Shown: positions 26,507 to 35,515 of the stretch, piece by piece
How the letters are laid out: the number at the start of each line of letters is the position of its first letter
How positions within the stretch are numbered: position 1 is the first letter of the stretch
From: Pseudomonas nunensis
GTDB taxonomy: Bacteria; Pseudomonadota; Gammaproteobacteria; Pseudomonadales; Pseudomonadaceae
Length of the DNA stretch: 64,000 nucleotides
Assembly: GCF_024296925.1 (NCBI RefSeq)
Contig: NZ_CP101125.1
Location: forward strand, 2,544,501 to 2,608,500
Reading direction: 5' to 3'
The notes under the pieces: model-generated
Told to the model about the DNA's origin: nothing
Database searches by the model: none
Seen by the model: the letters and a program-made list of their open reading frames with translations, nothing else
Position numbers and translations under genes: made by a program

Positions 26507-26947
26507 TCAGTGTTGGGTAAGAAATAACTGGAGGCTGTTGTGGCCATCCACGATCAGTCCTCGAACAAGTTCCTGGTACTGTTCTGCGGTATTCAGATCT
26601 TGCAGGTCAAAGCTTGCAGACCAATGGATGAACGTCTTGGACTGTCCAGTAAGAGCGGCCAGTTTTACCGTGGCTACATAGTTATCCAGCGGCAATGGAG
26701 CTTCCTCGAAGCGGTAGGACAGCGTTGTATTGCGATCATCGACCGATAACAGGCGCTCCCTGACAACTGCGCCATCGGCCAACGTGAGTTTGCGAATACA
26801 GCCCACCAATCCATCAGGTTGGTTGTCCTCAATGCTGCTTTCGACAATCGAGGGATGCCATTTATGAATCTCACCAAATTTCTTCAATACGCCCCAGGCG
26901 TGTCCTGCATCGCTGTCCAGGACAGCGGAAAACTCAACCATCGGCAT
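26507..26947 (-). CDS. SRPBCC (START-like) family protein
   Basis: A 146-residue protein of the polyketide cyclase/dehydrase type. The pattern VEFSAVLDSDAGHAWGVLKKFGEIHKWHP at the start and the GCIRKLTLADGAVVRERLLS turn are typical of this helix-grip fold, which binds hydrophobic ligands in a cavity. It is the last gene of the minus-strand run that begins at 30532. Function unknown. Confidence 0.8.
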   Translation of the reverse strand: MPMVEFSAVLDSDAGHAWGVLKKFGEIHKWHPSIVESSIEDNQPDGLVGCIRKLTLADGAVVRERLLSVDDRNTTLSYRFEEAPLPLDNYVATVKLAALTGQSKTFIHWSASFDLQDLNTAEQYQELVRGLIVDGHNSLQLFLTQH

Positions 26948-27065
26948 CGTGTATCTCTCTTCGAATGATCTATTTTTGAAAACGGCTAACTTCGGCTTTT
27001 GCCAGCGCCGTCGATGATGAAAGAGCTCCGATCCCGGCTTTGATTCAACCGGGATCGGTGCACGC

Positions 27066-27452
27066 TCAACCTTCGAACTGGTGATAAACCTTGGCGATGA
27101 CCTTCCAGGTGCCGTCGATTTTGATCAGGGTCAGGTAATCGTTGTAGTCGGCGCCGATCGCATCCTTTTCCATATCGACACGCACTACGGCTGTCGTGGG
27201 TGTGATCGCCAGTATGTCGAGCCGAGTTGTAATTTCTGGGGCGCTGCCGTTCTTCTGAACGAAATCAAACAGATTCCTGATCGGGCCGCCAAGCAGCTCG
27301 CCATTTGTGAAACCGTACATCACGGCGTCTTTATGGAAAGCTTGCGCAACGCCTTCTGCACTGCCCACACGCAGACCTTCAACGTACTGATTGGCGGTAG
27401 CGATGACAGCGTTGTACTCGGAAGTCGGTACAGCCTTGATGTTCTTGGACAT
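27066..27452 (-). CDS. NTF2-like (putative lumazine-binding type) protein
   Basis: A 128-residue cone-shaped NTF2/SnoaL-like protein. The pattern YVEGLRVGSAEGVAQAF, AVMYGFTNGELLGGPI and the end TLIKIDGTWKVIAKVYHQF match the DUF with the putative lumazine-binding label. A strong GGAGAG site precedes the ATG. It is a tandem paralogue of the next gene (27512..27892), and both sit downstream of an SDR and an OYE on the same strand under TetR control. Confidence 0.82.
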   Translation of the reverse strand: MSKNIKAVPTSEYNAVIATANQYVEGLRVGSAEGVAQAFHKDAVMYGFTNGELLGGPIRNLFDFVQKNGSAPEITTRLDILAITPTTAVVRVDMEKDAIGADYNDYLTLIKIDGTWKVIAKVYHQFEG

Positions 27453-27511
27453 GGTTCTCTCCTTTCAATAAGGGCGAGGTACAACACACCTCGCCAGAGG
27501 CGCTCGAGTGC

Positions 27512-27892
27512 TCAAACGCTCGGATGGGTGTGGTAGATCTTGCTGACGATCGTCCACTTGCCGTCTACCTTCAGCAGGTTGAAGAAGTCGGTGAAACGAA
27601 ATCCCGAAACGTTGTCGGTATCGACGCGAGCACTGGCGGCAGTGCCCACGATGTCGATGCGAACGATCGCTGCTTTGGCTTCGGGAGATGGGCGGAAAAC
27701 GTTGTCGATGACGTCGTACAGATTCTGGATCGCACCGCCGACGAGCTTGTCGCCGTCGACCCCAAACATGGTGGCCTGCTCGTTGAACGCGGGCTTCATC
27801 AAAGCGCTGTCAGCCTTGGCCCCACCTTCGTTGTATTGGCTAAGCACGTCGACGATCGCGTTGTATTCCTGGACGTAAGTTGGATGGCTCAT
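27512..27892 (-). CDS. NTF2-like protein, tandem paralogue
   Basis: A 126-residue NTF2-like protein sharing order and motifs with its downstream neighbour: SQYNEGGAKADSALMKPAF, ATMFGVDGDKLVGG, and the end NLLKVDGKWTIVSKIYH. AGGAG precedes the ATG. Tandem duplication of this fold in a reductase operon suggests that the two proteins may form a heteromer or handle related small ligands (inference). Confidence 0.82.
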   Translation of the reverse strand: MSHPTYVQEYNAIVDVLSQYNEGGAKADSALMKPAFNEQATMFGVDGDKLVGGAIQNLYDVIDNVFRPSPEAKAAIVRIDIVGTAASARVDTDNVSGFRFTDFFNLLKVDGKWTIVSKIYHTHPSV

Positions 27893-27962
27893 GATGTGAC
27901 TCCTGATTGGGTGTTTCCGGTGAGCCGTTTGGCTGAGCGGATGGAAGAAACTCAGCCGACAA

Positions 27963-28706
27963 TCACCAATCCTGGCGTGTCGGCGAGATGATCAAATCGT
28001 TGACGGTGACGTTTTCCGGTTGGTTGAGCGCGTAAATCACAGCGCGGGCGATATCGTCAGGCGCGATGGCAATCCGGTTCAGCTCCTGAGCAGCCTTGCG
28101 CCCTTCAGGATCGCTGACCTTGTCCGCCCAGCCGGTATTGATCACGCCGGGGCTGACGGTGTTGACGCGGATGCCATGCTGCACACCCAACTCCTTGCGC
28201 ATGGATTCGGTCATGGCCTGCACGAAAAACTTGGTTGCGCTGTAAACACCCGCCGCCGGCCCGACCTGATGACCTGCAACAGAGTCCATGTTGAGAATCT
28301 GCCCGGACTTCTGTTCAAGCATGAACGGCAACACAGCAGCAATAGCGTTGAGGTAGCCCTTGATGTTCACATCGATCATCTTTTCCCAATCTTGCACGGC
28401 CAGATCGACCCAGTTGGAAAAGAGCATCAGGCCGGCGTTGTTGACCAAGATGTCCACGGCGCCGTAGGTGTCTTGTGCAAACTTCGCCAACGCTTTGGTT
28501 TGATCCAGATGGGTAACGTCTGCGGTGAAGGCAACCACATCGCTGCCTGACTCACGCAGTTCTGCAACAAACGCTTCCAGCCCATGCTGATCGTGTGCTG
28601 CCGCTACTACGCGGACACCCTGTGCCGCGAGTGCACGAGTGGTGGCTGCGCCGATGCCGGAAGATGCGCCAGTGACGATGGCGACCTTGTTTTGCAGATA
28701 ATTCAT
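27963..28706 (-). CDS. SDR family oxidoreductase
   Basis: A 247-residue classical SDR: VTGASSGIGAATTRAL, ILVNNAGLML, catalytic YSATK, and an IVxI end PTRQDW. The ATG at 28706 has AGAGGT about 8 nt upstream. It follows the frameshifted OYE by about 80 nt and belongs to the TetR-governed cluster. Confidence 0.9.
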   Translation of the reverse strand: MNYLQNKVAIVTGASSGIGAATTRALAAQGVRVVAAAHDQHGLEAFVAELRESGSDVVAFTADVTHLDQTKALAKFAQDTYGAVDILVNNAGLMLFSNWVDLAVQDWEKMIDVNIKGYLNAIAAVLPFMLEQKSGQILNMDSVAGHQVGPAAGVYSATKFFVQAMTESMRKELGVQHGIRVNTVSPGVINTGWADKVSDPEGRKAAQELNRIAIAPDDIARAVIYALNQPENVTVNDLIISPTRQDW

Positions 28707-28785
28707 ATTTGAGTACCTCTTGTGCGGCGAAATGCGTTCGCGACGGAGCCTCCCCGCGCCGAGTCGACGCAGGGGGAACTGCTCA

Positions 28786-29893
28786 TTAGTTGGCGTTGGC
28801 CGTTGGCCAATCGGTGTAGCCCTTGGCGCCTCCGCCGTAATAACTCTCACGTGGCGCGATGGTCAGTTCGGCACCACGCCGCAGGCGCTCTACAAGGTCT
28901 GGATTGGCAATGAACAAGCGACCCAAACGCTACCGCGTCAATCCGGCCTTGCGCCCGGCGTTCCAGCGCCATATCCAGGTCGTAGTTGTTGTTACCAATG
29001 AACGACCCTTCGAACTGCGCACTCAGCGCGTCCAGATCCACCCCTTCCGGAACGGAGCGAGAAGTGGCGGTGGCGCCTTCGACGAAGTGCAGATAGGCCA
29101 GGTTGAATCTGTTCAACTGCTGAATGAGGTAGCCGTAAGTCGCCATGACGTTGCTGTCAGGGGGTGTATTACCTGCGTCAGGTGTCACCGGCGAAAGACG
29201 GATGCCGACCCGGTCACTGCCCCAGATCGCAACCACGGCTTCGGTGACTTCAAGCGTCAGCCGCGTCCGGTTCTCGATAGAGCCGCCGTACTGGTCAGTG
29301 CGCTGGTTGGTGGAATCACGCAGGAACTGATCGAGCAGATAGCTGTTGGCAGAATGGACTTCCACACCGTCAAAACCGGCTCGTTTTGCATTTTCAGCCG
29401 CATGCCGGTACTGCTCGATGATCCCCGGTATCTCTGAAGTCTCAAGCGCCCGAGGCATGGACACTTCGACCATGCCATTGTTGGTGTAGGTCGTGCCTTC
29501 GGCCTTGATTGCCGAGGGCGCGACCGGTGCCTCGCCGTTCGGCTGTAACTCGACGCTGGAGAAGCGGCCTACGTGCCATAGCTGGCTGACGATCTTGCCG
29601 CCCGCCGCGTGTACCGCGTCAGTGACTTTTTTCCAGCCTGCCACCTGTTCTTCCGACCAGATTCCCGGCGTCATGGCATAGCCGCGCCCCTGAGGAGAAA
29701 TGTTCGTGGCTTCGGCGATGATCAGGCCTGCGCCGGCACGCTGGGCGTAGTAAGTGGCGTGCAGTTCATTCGGCACGCCGTCCTCCGCCATCCGGCTGCG
29801 TGTCACTGGCGCCATGACAATACGGTTGGCCAGTTGCAAGGCGCCCATCTGCGTGGGCGAAAAAAGGTCGGTGTTATGACTGTTATCAATCAT
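28786..29893 (-). pseudogene. Alkene reductase (old yellow enzyme) with a 1-nt frameshift near the C-terminus
   Basis: An FMN-dependent ene-reductase of about 368 residues if repaired. IVMAPVTRSRM, the His/Asn motif EVHSANSYLLDQFLRD and the tyrosine in RTDQYGGSIENR are intact. At 28922-28924 a CCC run on the plus strand gives FGSLVHCQS instead of the family [15 protein letters not shown]; removing one base restores [20 protein letters not shown] and a normal end [14 protein letters not shown] with stop at 28786. As written, the protein ends at 28847 with an altered tail that loses part of the FMN phosphate site. It may be a real mutation or a sequencing error in a short homopolymer. Confidence 0.85.
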
Positions 29894-29911
29894 GTTGAAT
29901 ACCTCAAATAT

Positions 29912-29926
29912 TAGACCGGTCGTCTA
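29912..29926. promoter_or_regulatory. TetR-type operator upstream of the OYE gene
   Basis: TAGACCGGTCGTCTA, an inverted repeat TAGAC-CGGTC-GTCTA, lies about 19 nt upstream of the OYE start. The same 15-mer occurs in front of the TetR gene at 30556, so it is almost certainly the operator of the adjacent TetR protein. Confidence 0.82.
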
Positions 29927-29950
29927 GTAATTTGGTTAAAAAAAACGCCC

Positions 29951-30532
29951 CTAGGCCAGCAGGCGTTTACTTGTGATCAGTGCGGTTTCAAACGGGGCCG
30001 TGGTCTTCTTGACCTTGACCAACAGCGAAGCGCCCAGCCATAGCTGATAAAGCGATTCGGCTAATATCGCCGCGTCCTGAGTCGGCGAGATGGAACCATC
30101 GGCCATGCCCTGCTCGACGCAACGCATGATCCGCTGAATGATCAGCGCGGTGCCTTCCTCCAGCACCGTGCGCATGTCTTCTGACAAGTCGCAGACTTCA
30201 GCGCCCAGCTTCACCACCAGGCATTTCTCCTCGGGATGATCGAACGCTTGCGTCTTTGCCCAGTAGTGCAGATAGCCAAGCAGCCGCTCCGCTCCGGTTC
30301 CTTCTGCAGCCATGACGATATCGACGCGCCCGATGTACTCCTGAAAATATTCTTCGAGTAGCGCCTGGCCGAATTCTTCTTTCGAGCGGAAGTAGTGATA
30401 GAACGACCCTTTGGGTACGCCAGCGGTTGTCAGCACTTCCGACAGCCCCACGGCGGTGTAACCCTTGTTGGTCATCAGCGACTTGGCCACATCGATGATG
30501 TGCTGTCGCATGTCTTGGATAGGTTTTTTCAT
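29951..30532 (-). CDS. TetR-family regulator of the OYE-SDR-NTF2 cluster
   Basis: A 193-residue TetR protein. The HTH reads AKSLMTNKGYTAVGLSEVLT and VPKGSFYHYFRSKEEFG; the C-terminal helical domain has a TetR_C_11-like WAKTQAFDHPEEKCLVVKL stretch with cysteines (KCLVV, VCDLS, RCVEQ) that could act as redox or electrophile sensors as in NemR. Identical operators lie upstream of its own gene and of the OYE gene, indicating autoregulation and control of the downstream genes. Confidence 0.9.
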   Translation of the reverse strand: MKKPIQDMRQHIIDVAKSLMTNKGYTAVGLSEVLTTAGVPKGSFYHYFRSKEEFGQALLEEYFQEYIGRVDIVMAAEGTGAERLLGYLHYWAKTQAFDHPEEKCLVVKLGAEVCDLSEDMRTVLEEGTALIIQRIMRCVEQGMADGSISPTQDAAILAESLYQLWLGASLLVKVKKTTAPFETALITSKRLLA

Positions 30533-30555
30533 AGGGAAGGCAGCCTACACAAAAC

Positions 30556-30570
30556 TAGACCGGTCGTCTA
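30556..30570. promoter_or_regulatory. TetR-type operator upstream of the TetR gene
   Basis: A second perfect copy of TAGACCGGTCGTCTA, extended to 17 nt by flanking C and G (30555-30571). It sits 24 nt upstream of the TetR start. Confidence 0.82.
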
Positions 30571-30642
30571 GAAACTCCTCCCTGCATCTGATGAACTGGC
30601 TCCGCCGATAGCGCTTCCTGTCGAACGTTTTCTTGCAAATGG

Positions 30643-31902
30643 CTAGGCTTTTTGCACGACCTGATTGACTCGTGAAGGCTCAAGGGCCGCCCTCTCCCAT
30701 TTGGCGATTACCAAGGGTGCGATGGCATTACCCAGCACGTTCAGCGTGGTGGTTCCGCTATCGATAATCCTGAAGATTCCCGCAATAAGCGCCACCCCTT
30801 CCAATGGAAGACCGGCAGAGGCCAACGTCGCAGACAAGATAATGATGGCGAATCCAGGCACCCCTGCGGCACCTTTGGAGGTCAGCACCATCGTGACCAC
30901 CAGCAAGATCTGCTGAGACAACGACAGGTCAATTCCATAAAGCTGAGCGACAAAAATCGTCGCAACGCCCAGGAAAATCGATGCACCATCCAGATTGAAC
31001 GCATACCCCACCGGCACCACAAAACTGACGATTCGGCGCGGGACTCCATAGCTCTCCAGCTTGCTAATCAACTGCGGCATGACCGCTGCCGATGCGGCAC
31101 TCGAGAACGCAAGAATCAGCTCATTCCGGAAATACTTGATCAGCTTGAAAATGTTCTCGCCGATCAGATAGCAAATACCGCCAAGTACCACCAATGCAAA
31201 GACAATCAGTGCCAGGTAGACCACGCCAATCAGCTTGAGCAAGGGTAATAGCGAGGCAAAGCCGAAGGTTGCGACGGTAGCGCCGATCATGCCGAACACG
31301 CCTATTGGCGCGTAAGCCATGACGATAGAGACGACTTTGAACATCGCATCGGAAATGCCCTGAACCACTGCGACCACTGGCGCGCTTTTCTCTCTGGGTA
31401 GCGAGTTCAATGCCATGCCGAACAGGACAGCGAAGAACAGCACCGACAGCAGCTTCGCTTCCGACATCGCCACAAAGACGTTATCAGGAACGATGTTCTG
31501 CACAATCACGAGAGCGCCCTTCGAAGGCTCCATCGTGATGGACGCCGCGCTATGCGTAATGCCGGAAATATCAGTGCCTGTGCCAGGCGCGAATACATTC
31601 GCGAAGCAAAGCCCCATCACAATCGCCAGGCCGGTGATCGCAAAAAAGTACCCCAGCGACTTGATGCCCATGCGACCAAATGACTTGTTATCTCCGCCTC
31701 CTGCAATGCCCAGGATCATGCAACAAAACACGATCGGAACAACGACCATCTTCATCATCTTGATGAAGATATCGCCGAGCGGTTTCAGGATTTCCGCGCT
31801 AACCCACAATTGATACTGCGGATGAGTATTGAAATACCAACCGACGAGCACGCCAAGCAACAGCCCGGCAATGATTTGCCACACCAAGGGAATACGTTTC
31901 AT
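30643..31902 (-). CDS. Dicarboxylate/amino-acid:cation symporter (DAACS, GltP-like)
   Basis: A 419-residue inner-membrane symporter with the DAACS fold. Family marks: the serine-rich hairpin AFSSAASAAVMPQL, GYAFNLDGASIFLG, TSKGAAGVPGFA and the substrate-binding helix with SGTTTLNVLGNA. Members import glutamate, aspartate or C4-dicarboxylates with Na+ or H+. The common arginine/aspartate in the last motif (RTxxNVxGD) is here GTTTLNVLGN, so substrate choice may differ from GltP. The gene stands alone. Confidence 0.9.
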   Translation of the reverse strand: MKRIPLVWQIIAGLLLGVLVGWYFNTHPQYQLWVSAEILKPLGDIFIKMMKMVVVPIVFCCMILGIAGGGDNKSFGRMGIKSLGYFFAITGLAIVMGLCFANVFAPGTGTDISGITHSAASITMEPSKGALVIVQNIVPDNVFVAMSEAKLLSVLFFAVLFGMALNSLPREKSAPVVAVVQGISDAMFKVVSIVMAYAPIGVFGMIGATVATFGFASLLPLLKLIGVVYLALIVFALVVLGGICYLIGENIFKLIKYFRNELILAFSSAASAAVMPQLISKLESYGVPRRIVSFVVPVGYAFNLDGASIFLGVATIFVAQLYGIDLSLSQQILLVVTMVLTSKGAAGVPGFAIIILSATLASAGLPLEGVALIAGIFRIIDSGTTTLNVLGNAIAPLVIAKWERAALEPSRVNQVVQKA

Positions 31903-32015
31903 GTCTAGCCTTCTTGTTGGAATGAAAGGACTGCGTTAATAGGCAGTTGCTAGATTCATGAGCTTCCAGCTCACTTGAGTTCAAATGGCACAACGCTGTT
32001 GTGCCAACACGGTTC

Positions 32016-32441
32016 TTATTTGGCGAAAAGTTGGCTCATATCCTTGAAGGCCTTGAATTCAAGGGCATTACCGCAAGGGTCAAACAAAAACATGGTGGCT
32101 TGCTCGCCAACCTGCCCTTTGAAACGAATGTAGGGTTCGATTACAAACTCAGTACCAAACGACTTCAGGCGTTCGGCCAGCGCTTCCCACTCTTCCCAGC
32201 CCAGAATGATGCCGAAGTGCGGAACTGGTACGTCGTGGCCGTCTACCGGGTTGCTATGGACGCTTTCCTGGGACGCGGTTTTTGGGTGTTCGTGAATAAC
32301 CAGTTGGTGACCATAAAAGTTGAAGTCGACCCATTGGTTGCTGGAACGACCTTCTTCCAGGCCGAACACTTCGCCGTAAAATGTGCGTGCGCCAGCGAGG
32401 TTGTAAACGGGAATTGCGAGGTGGAAAGGCGAGAGGCTCAT
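32016..32441 (-). CDS. VOC (glyoxalase/dioxygenase) family protein
   Basis: A 141-residue VOC protein with two beta-alpha-beta-beta-beta modules: [52 protein letters not shown] and [14 protein letters not shown]. The metal-site residues His (FHLAI), His (HFGI) and Glu (ALEFK) are in the usual places. The ATG at 32441 has GGAG 5 nt upstream. It is divergent from the LysR gene at 32648, a likely regulator. Confidence 0.87.
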   Translation of the reverse strand: MSLSPFHLAIPVYNLAGARTFYGEVFGLEEGRSSNQWVDFNFYGHQLVIHEHPKTASQESVHSNPVDGHDVPVPHFGIILGWEEWEALAERLKSFGTEFVIEPYIRFKGQVGEQATMFLFDPCGNALEFKAFKDMSQLFAK

Positions 32442-32647
32442 CAGAACTCCAATACAGTTTTTTTGTTGGTAAAGGACGGAGCGCATGAATGCTGGCCGTT
32501 GGTTTTTCGCGACGCTTCAAGTTCCGTCGTCCCACCGACATCGGCTCATGGGTTCGGGCTGTTGCCGGGGGACAGACACATCGTAGGGCGCCCCACAAAA
32601 CAAAAAAATCAATATAAATTTCTTAGAAACACAATTAATATTTGTGA

Positions 32648-33526
32648 ATGATCAAAGAACTCAAAACACTCATCGCCGTTGCACGGGAAGGTACGTTTGC
32701 CGCTGCCGGGAATAAAATCGGCCTCACCCAGGCAGCGGTGAGCGCCCAGATTCAGCGTCTGGAGGCCGAGCTCGGCTTTGAGATATTCGACAGGAAGGGA
32801 CGCTCGGCCCACCTGAACAGGATGGGCCATCAAATACTCCTGCAAGCGCAAGAGTTGCTTCGGCTTTACGACAATCTGGGCTCCACCACGGTCGGACTTC
32901 CTGCGAGCGTGCTGGTGAATATCGGTGCCATCGCTTCTGTACAGCGATCCTATCTTCCAGACGCACTGGCCAAGTTTCACCAACAATGCCCGCAGTGCCG
33001 AACCCGCGTAATTCCGGGGCTATCGATGGAGTTGGTGAACCTCGTGGATGCCGGCGAGATCGACATGGCCGCAATCATTCGCCCACCCTTCTCGCTCCAG
33101 AGCGATCTACGCTGGACGACCCTGGCGCTTGAACCCTACCGGCTGATCGTTCCGCGCGACGTGCCTGGCGAAGATTGGTCAAAACTGCTTTCAAGCCAAC
33201 CATTCATTCGGTACGACCGATCATCCTTCGGGGGCCGGCAGGTGGATCGCTTCCTTCGGCAGATGCATTTCACCTTGCGCGAAGTTTGCGAGCTGGATGA
33301 ACTGGAGGCGATCATCAAGCTCGTGGAGAACGGCGTCGGTGTAGCGCTGGTGCCGCAGACCGCAACCGATCAGGAATGGCCCGCCGGGGTAAGAGCGCTC
33401 GATCTCGGACAGCACACCTTTCACCGTGATATCGGGCTCGTGCACAGGTCTCGACAGAGCTTTACCGAACCGGTGCGGATACTGGCTCAACTTATCAGTG
33501 AGCAAGTCAGGGCCGGTTCTGAATAA
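32648..33526 (+). CDS. LysR-family regulator, divergent from VOC gene
   Basis: A 292-residue LysR protein: HTH in IAVAREGTFAAAGNKIGLTQ and AAVSAQIQRLEAELG, then a periplasmic-binding-protein-like effector domain. It is transcribed away from the VOC gene across an AT-rich 206-nt gap (32442-32647). Confidence 0.88.
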   Translation: MIKELKTLIAVAREGTFAAAGNKIGLTQAAVSAQIQRLEAELGFEIFDRKGRSAHLNRMGHQILLQAQELLRLYDNLGSTTVGLPASVLVNIGAIASVQRSYLPDALAKFHQQCPQCRTRVIPGLSMELVNLVDAGEIDMAAIIRPPFSLQSDLRWTTLALEPYRLIVPRDVPGEDWSKLLSSQPFIRYDRSSFGGRQVDRFLRQMHFTLREVCELDELEAIIKLVENGVGVALVPQTATDQEWPAGVRALDLGQHTFHRDIGLVHRSRQSFTEPVRILAQLISEQVRAGSE

Positions 33527-33530
33527 ATTC

Positions 33531-33662
33531 ACACAGGAAAAGGCCTGACTTGGTGGCACGTACCGCCTCCTTCGCCATGTTGTAAGGGGCGTATCCCTGC
33601 AAGCCGATCACACCGGCCAATGAGGCGAAGTTAATGAACCTGCCCTCCCCGCTGGCTTTGAG
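33531..33662 (-). pseudogene. SDR remnant carrying the catalytic YxxxK block
   Basis: The minus strand reads KASGEGRFINFASLAGVIGL then QGYAPYNMAKEAVRATKSGL, the central SDR segment with catalytic YNMAK and preceding serine. Neither the cofactor-binding N-terminus nor the C-terminus is present, so this is a fragment of about 44 codons. It overlaps nothing but the very end of the LysR gene. The following DNA to 33831 holds the promoter of the next gene. Confidence 0.7.
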
Positions 33663-33831
33663 GTGTGGGTAACAGATTTGTATCCGTCTGTATAAAACCC
33701 CGCGCTAGATACGCAACACCCGACTTCGCGGCATCCACGCACACATCGCCGATACACCCGAGCGTTTAACTGTGTTCACCGGATAGCAGCAGCTACCGAC
33801 CCACTCAAACTAAACGCACGGAGCATCATCC

Positions 33832-34212
33832 ATGTTCAACTTCTCGAAAGTCTCGTCCCTGGTACTCGGTCTGGCATTGATTGGCGGTCTCGGCCTGTCG
33901 AACCTGGCCTCGGCCAACACCCTGAGCGCTGCCGCCCACCGCTCGGCCCAGCAACTGCTGGTGGAAGGTGGTTCGGATCGGCTGCAACAGAATCGCGTTG
34001 CGGAATATGGCTCTGAAAACCTGCAAAAGAATCGTGTCGCCGAGGGTGGTTCGGATCGCCTGATCCAGAATCGCGTAGCCGAAGGCGGCGCCGATCGCCT
34101 GCAAGAACTGCGCGAACGTGTCGCGCTGTTCAGCCCAGGCAATGCAGCGCACTCCGGTGTGGTCGTCGCAGAAAACCGCCCTGAGTTCGGCTCGAAATAT
34201 CAGCGTTATTGA
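33832..34212 (+). CDS. Small exported protein with four 13-residue repeats
   Basis: A 126-residue protein with an N-terminal signal peptide (basic-hydrophobic start, cleavage likely after NLASA at about residue 28). The mature part holds four imperfect repeats of the form VAEGGSDRLxxNR at about residues 43-55, 56-68, 69-81 and 82-94, then a short tail. CGGAG precedes the ATG. I recall similar Pseudomonas proteins labelled phage infection protein, but the function is not established. The charge-rich repeats suggest a periplasmic or secreted binding surface. It is flanked by unrelated genes and appears to be its own unit. Confidence 0.8.
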   Translation: MFNFSKVSSLVLGLALIGGLGLSNLASANTLSAAAHRSAQQLLVEGGSDRLQQNRVAEYGSENLQKNRVAEGGSDRLIQNRVAEGGADRLQELRERVALFSPGNAAHSGVVVAENRPEFGSKYQRY

Positions 34213-34320
34213 TTGCCGCTCATATCCGCAAAGCCGAGACTGTGACGCTATAGCTTCTGGTGTTATGAACGATCATCTCGGCTGATTCATTTGGACTCTC
34301 GCAGACAAGGAGCACAGCTT

Positions 34321-35217
34321 ATGAAAATCGGTTTCCTGGGGCTTGGCAGCATGGGCCAGGCGATTGCTGCCAATCTTTTGAAAAGTGGTCACGAAGTGTG
34401 GGTGTGGAATCGCTCACCGGAACCGGCGCAGAAACTGGTCGAGCTTGGCGCCCACGCCGCGACGACCCCGGCCCAGGCCTTCAACGCAGATATAGTGTTC
34501 AGCATGTTGGCTGACGATAAGGCACTGCGTGCGGTGTTACTGGACTCCGGGTTGCTGGCCCAGCTGAAGGGCCCGCTGATTCACGTCAACCTGGCGACGA
34601 TCGCCGTGGCCTTCGCCGAGGAGTTGGCGGCCTTGCACGAAGCGCAGGGCATCGACTACATCGCCGCGCCAGTGATGGGTCGCCCCAACGTCGCGGCCAC
34701 GGCTCAACTCAATATCCTGGTCGCCGGACCGGAGGCTGCCATCGAGCGCGTCCAACCGCTTCTTGATCTGATCGGGCGAAAAACCTGGCGCCTCGGTGAT
34801 AAAGCCGCGAGCGCCAACGCCATGAAGTTGGCCACCAACTTCCTGCTGGTGTCGGCGGTGCAAGCCATGAGTGAAGCGGCGGTGTTGGTGACCCGTCACG
34901 ACCTGCCCTCCGCCGCGCTGATCGATCTGGTATCGACCACTATCTTCACCGGCCCGGTCTATCAAGGCTACGGCGCCCTGATCGGTGAGCGCCGATATGA
35001 GCCGGCCGCTTTCAAGGCGTCCCTTGGGCTCAAAGACGTCGACTTGATCCTCGCCGCCGCTGCCGACGTATCGATCCAGCTGCCGACAGCGGACCTGATC
35101 CGCGCCAACCTGCTGGATGCCATCGCCCATGGTGAAGGCGATAAGGATCTTGCCGTACTGGCCGAAGTCGAGGAAAGGCGCACATTGGCAGCGGCGGGAC
35201 AAACAGCCTCTGATTGA
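34321..35217 (+). CDS. NAD(P)-dependent beta-hydroxyacid dehydrogenase family protein
   Basis: A 298-residue protein of the HIBADH/GarR/6PGDH-like family. The dinucleotide motif is GFLGLGSMGQAIAANL; the catalytic lysine lies in NAMKLATNFLL. These enzymes interconvert beta-hydroxyacids and semialdehydes, or reduce imines in some members. AAGGAG precedes the ATG at 34321. The gene is followed by a strong hairpin and then the second decarboxylase operon. Confidence 0.9.
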   Translation: MKIGFLGLGSMGQAIAANLLKSGHEVWVWNRSPEPAQKLVELGAHAATTPAQAFNADIVFSMLADDKALRAVLLDSGLLAQLKGPLIHVNLATIAVAFAEELAALHEAQGIDYIAAPVMGRPNVAATAQLNILVAGPEAAIERVQPLLDLIGRKTWRLGDKAASANAMKLATNFLLVSAVQAMSEAAVLVTRHDLPSAALIDLVSTTIFTGPVYQGYGALIGERRYEPAAFKASLGLKDVDLILAAAADVSIQLPTADLIRANLLDAIAHGEGDKDLAVLAEVEERRTLAAAGQTASD

Positions 35218-35235
35218 GCCGGACCTACGGGTCAA

Positions 35236-35275
35236 TGAAGCAAGAGGAGCCAAGTGTTATCACCCTCTTGCTTCA
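35236..35275 (+). terminator. 12-bp hairpin after the dehydrogenase gene
   Basis: TGAAGCAAGAGG pairs perfectly with CCTCTTGCTTCA across a 16-nt loop. No T run follows, so termination efficiency is uncertain. The remaining DNA to 35515 carries the promoter of the antiporter-decarboxylase operon and no gene. Confidence 0.5.
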
Positions 35276-35515
35276 ACACTGGCTCAAAGATGATCGGCGT
35301 CGATCACGATTTGCCGGACAAAGACGTTTTTCTCAGGTCAGGTTCCGACCGGCCGCTCTCCTATGTTTCTGCCTTCCAGCTTGGGTTTATGGCGAAAGCA
35401 TTGATGTCCTTACCCTCGACTTATTCCAAATCGTGATTAAACACCTCCATTCCTTGCACGCTCCCCATCCTTTGCTATATCTAAAGTCCACCACGCAATC
35501 TAATGAGGCAACGGA

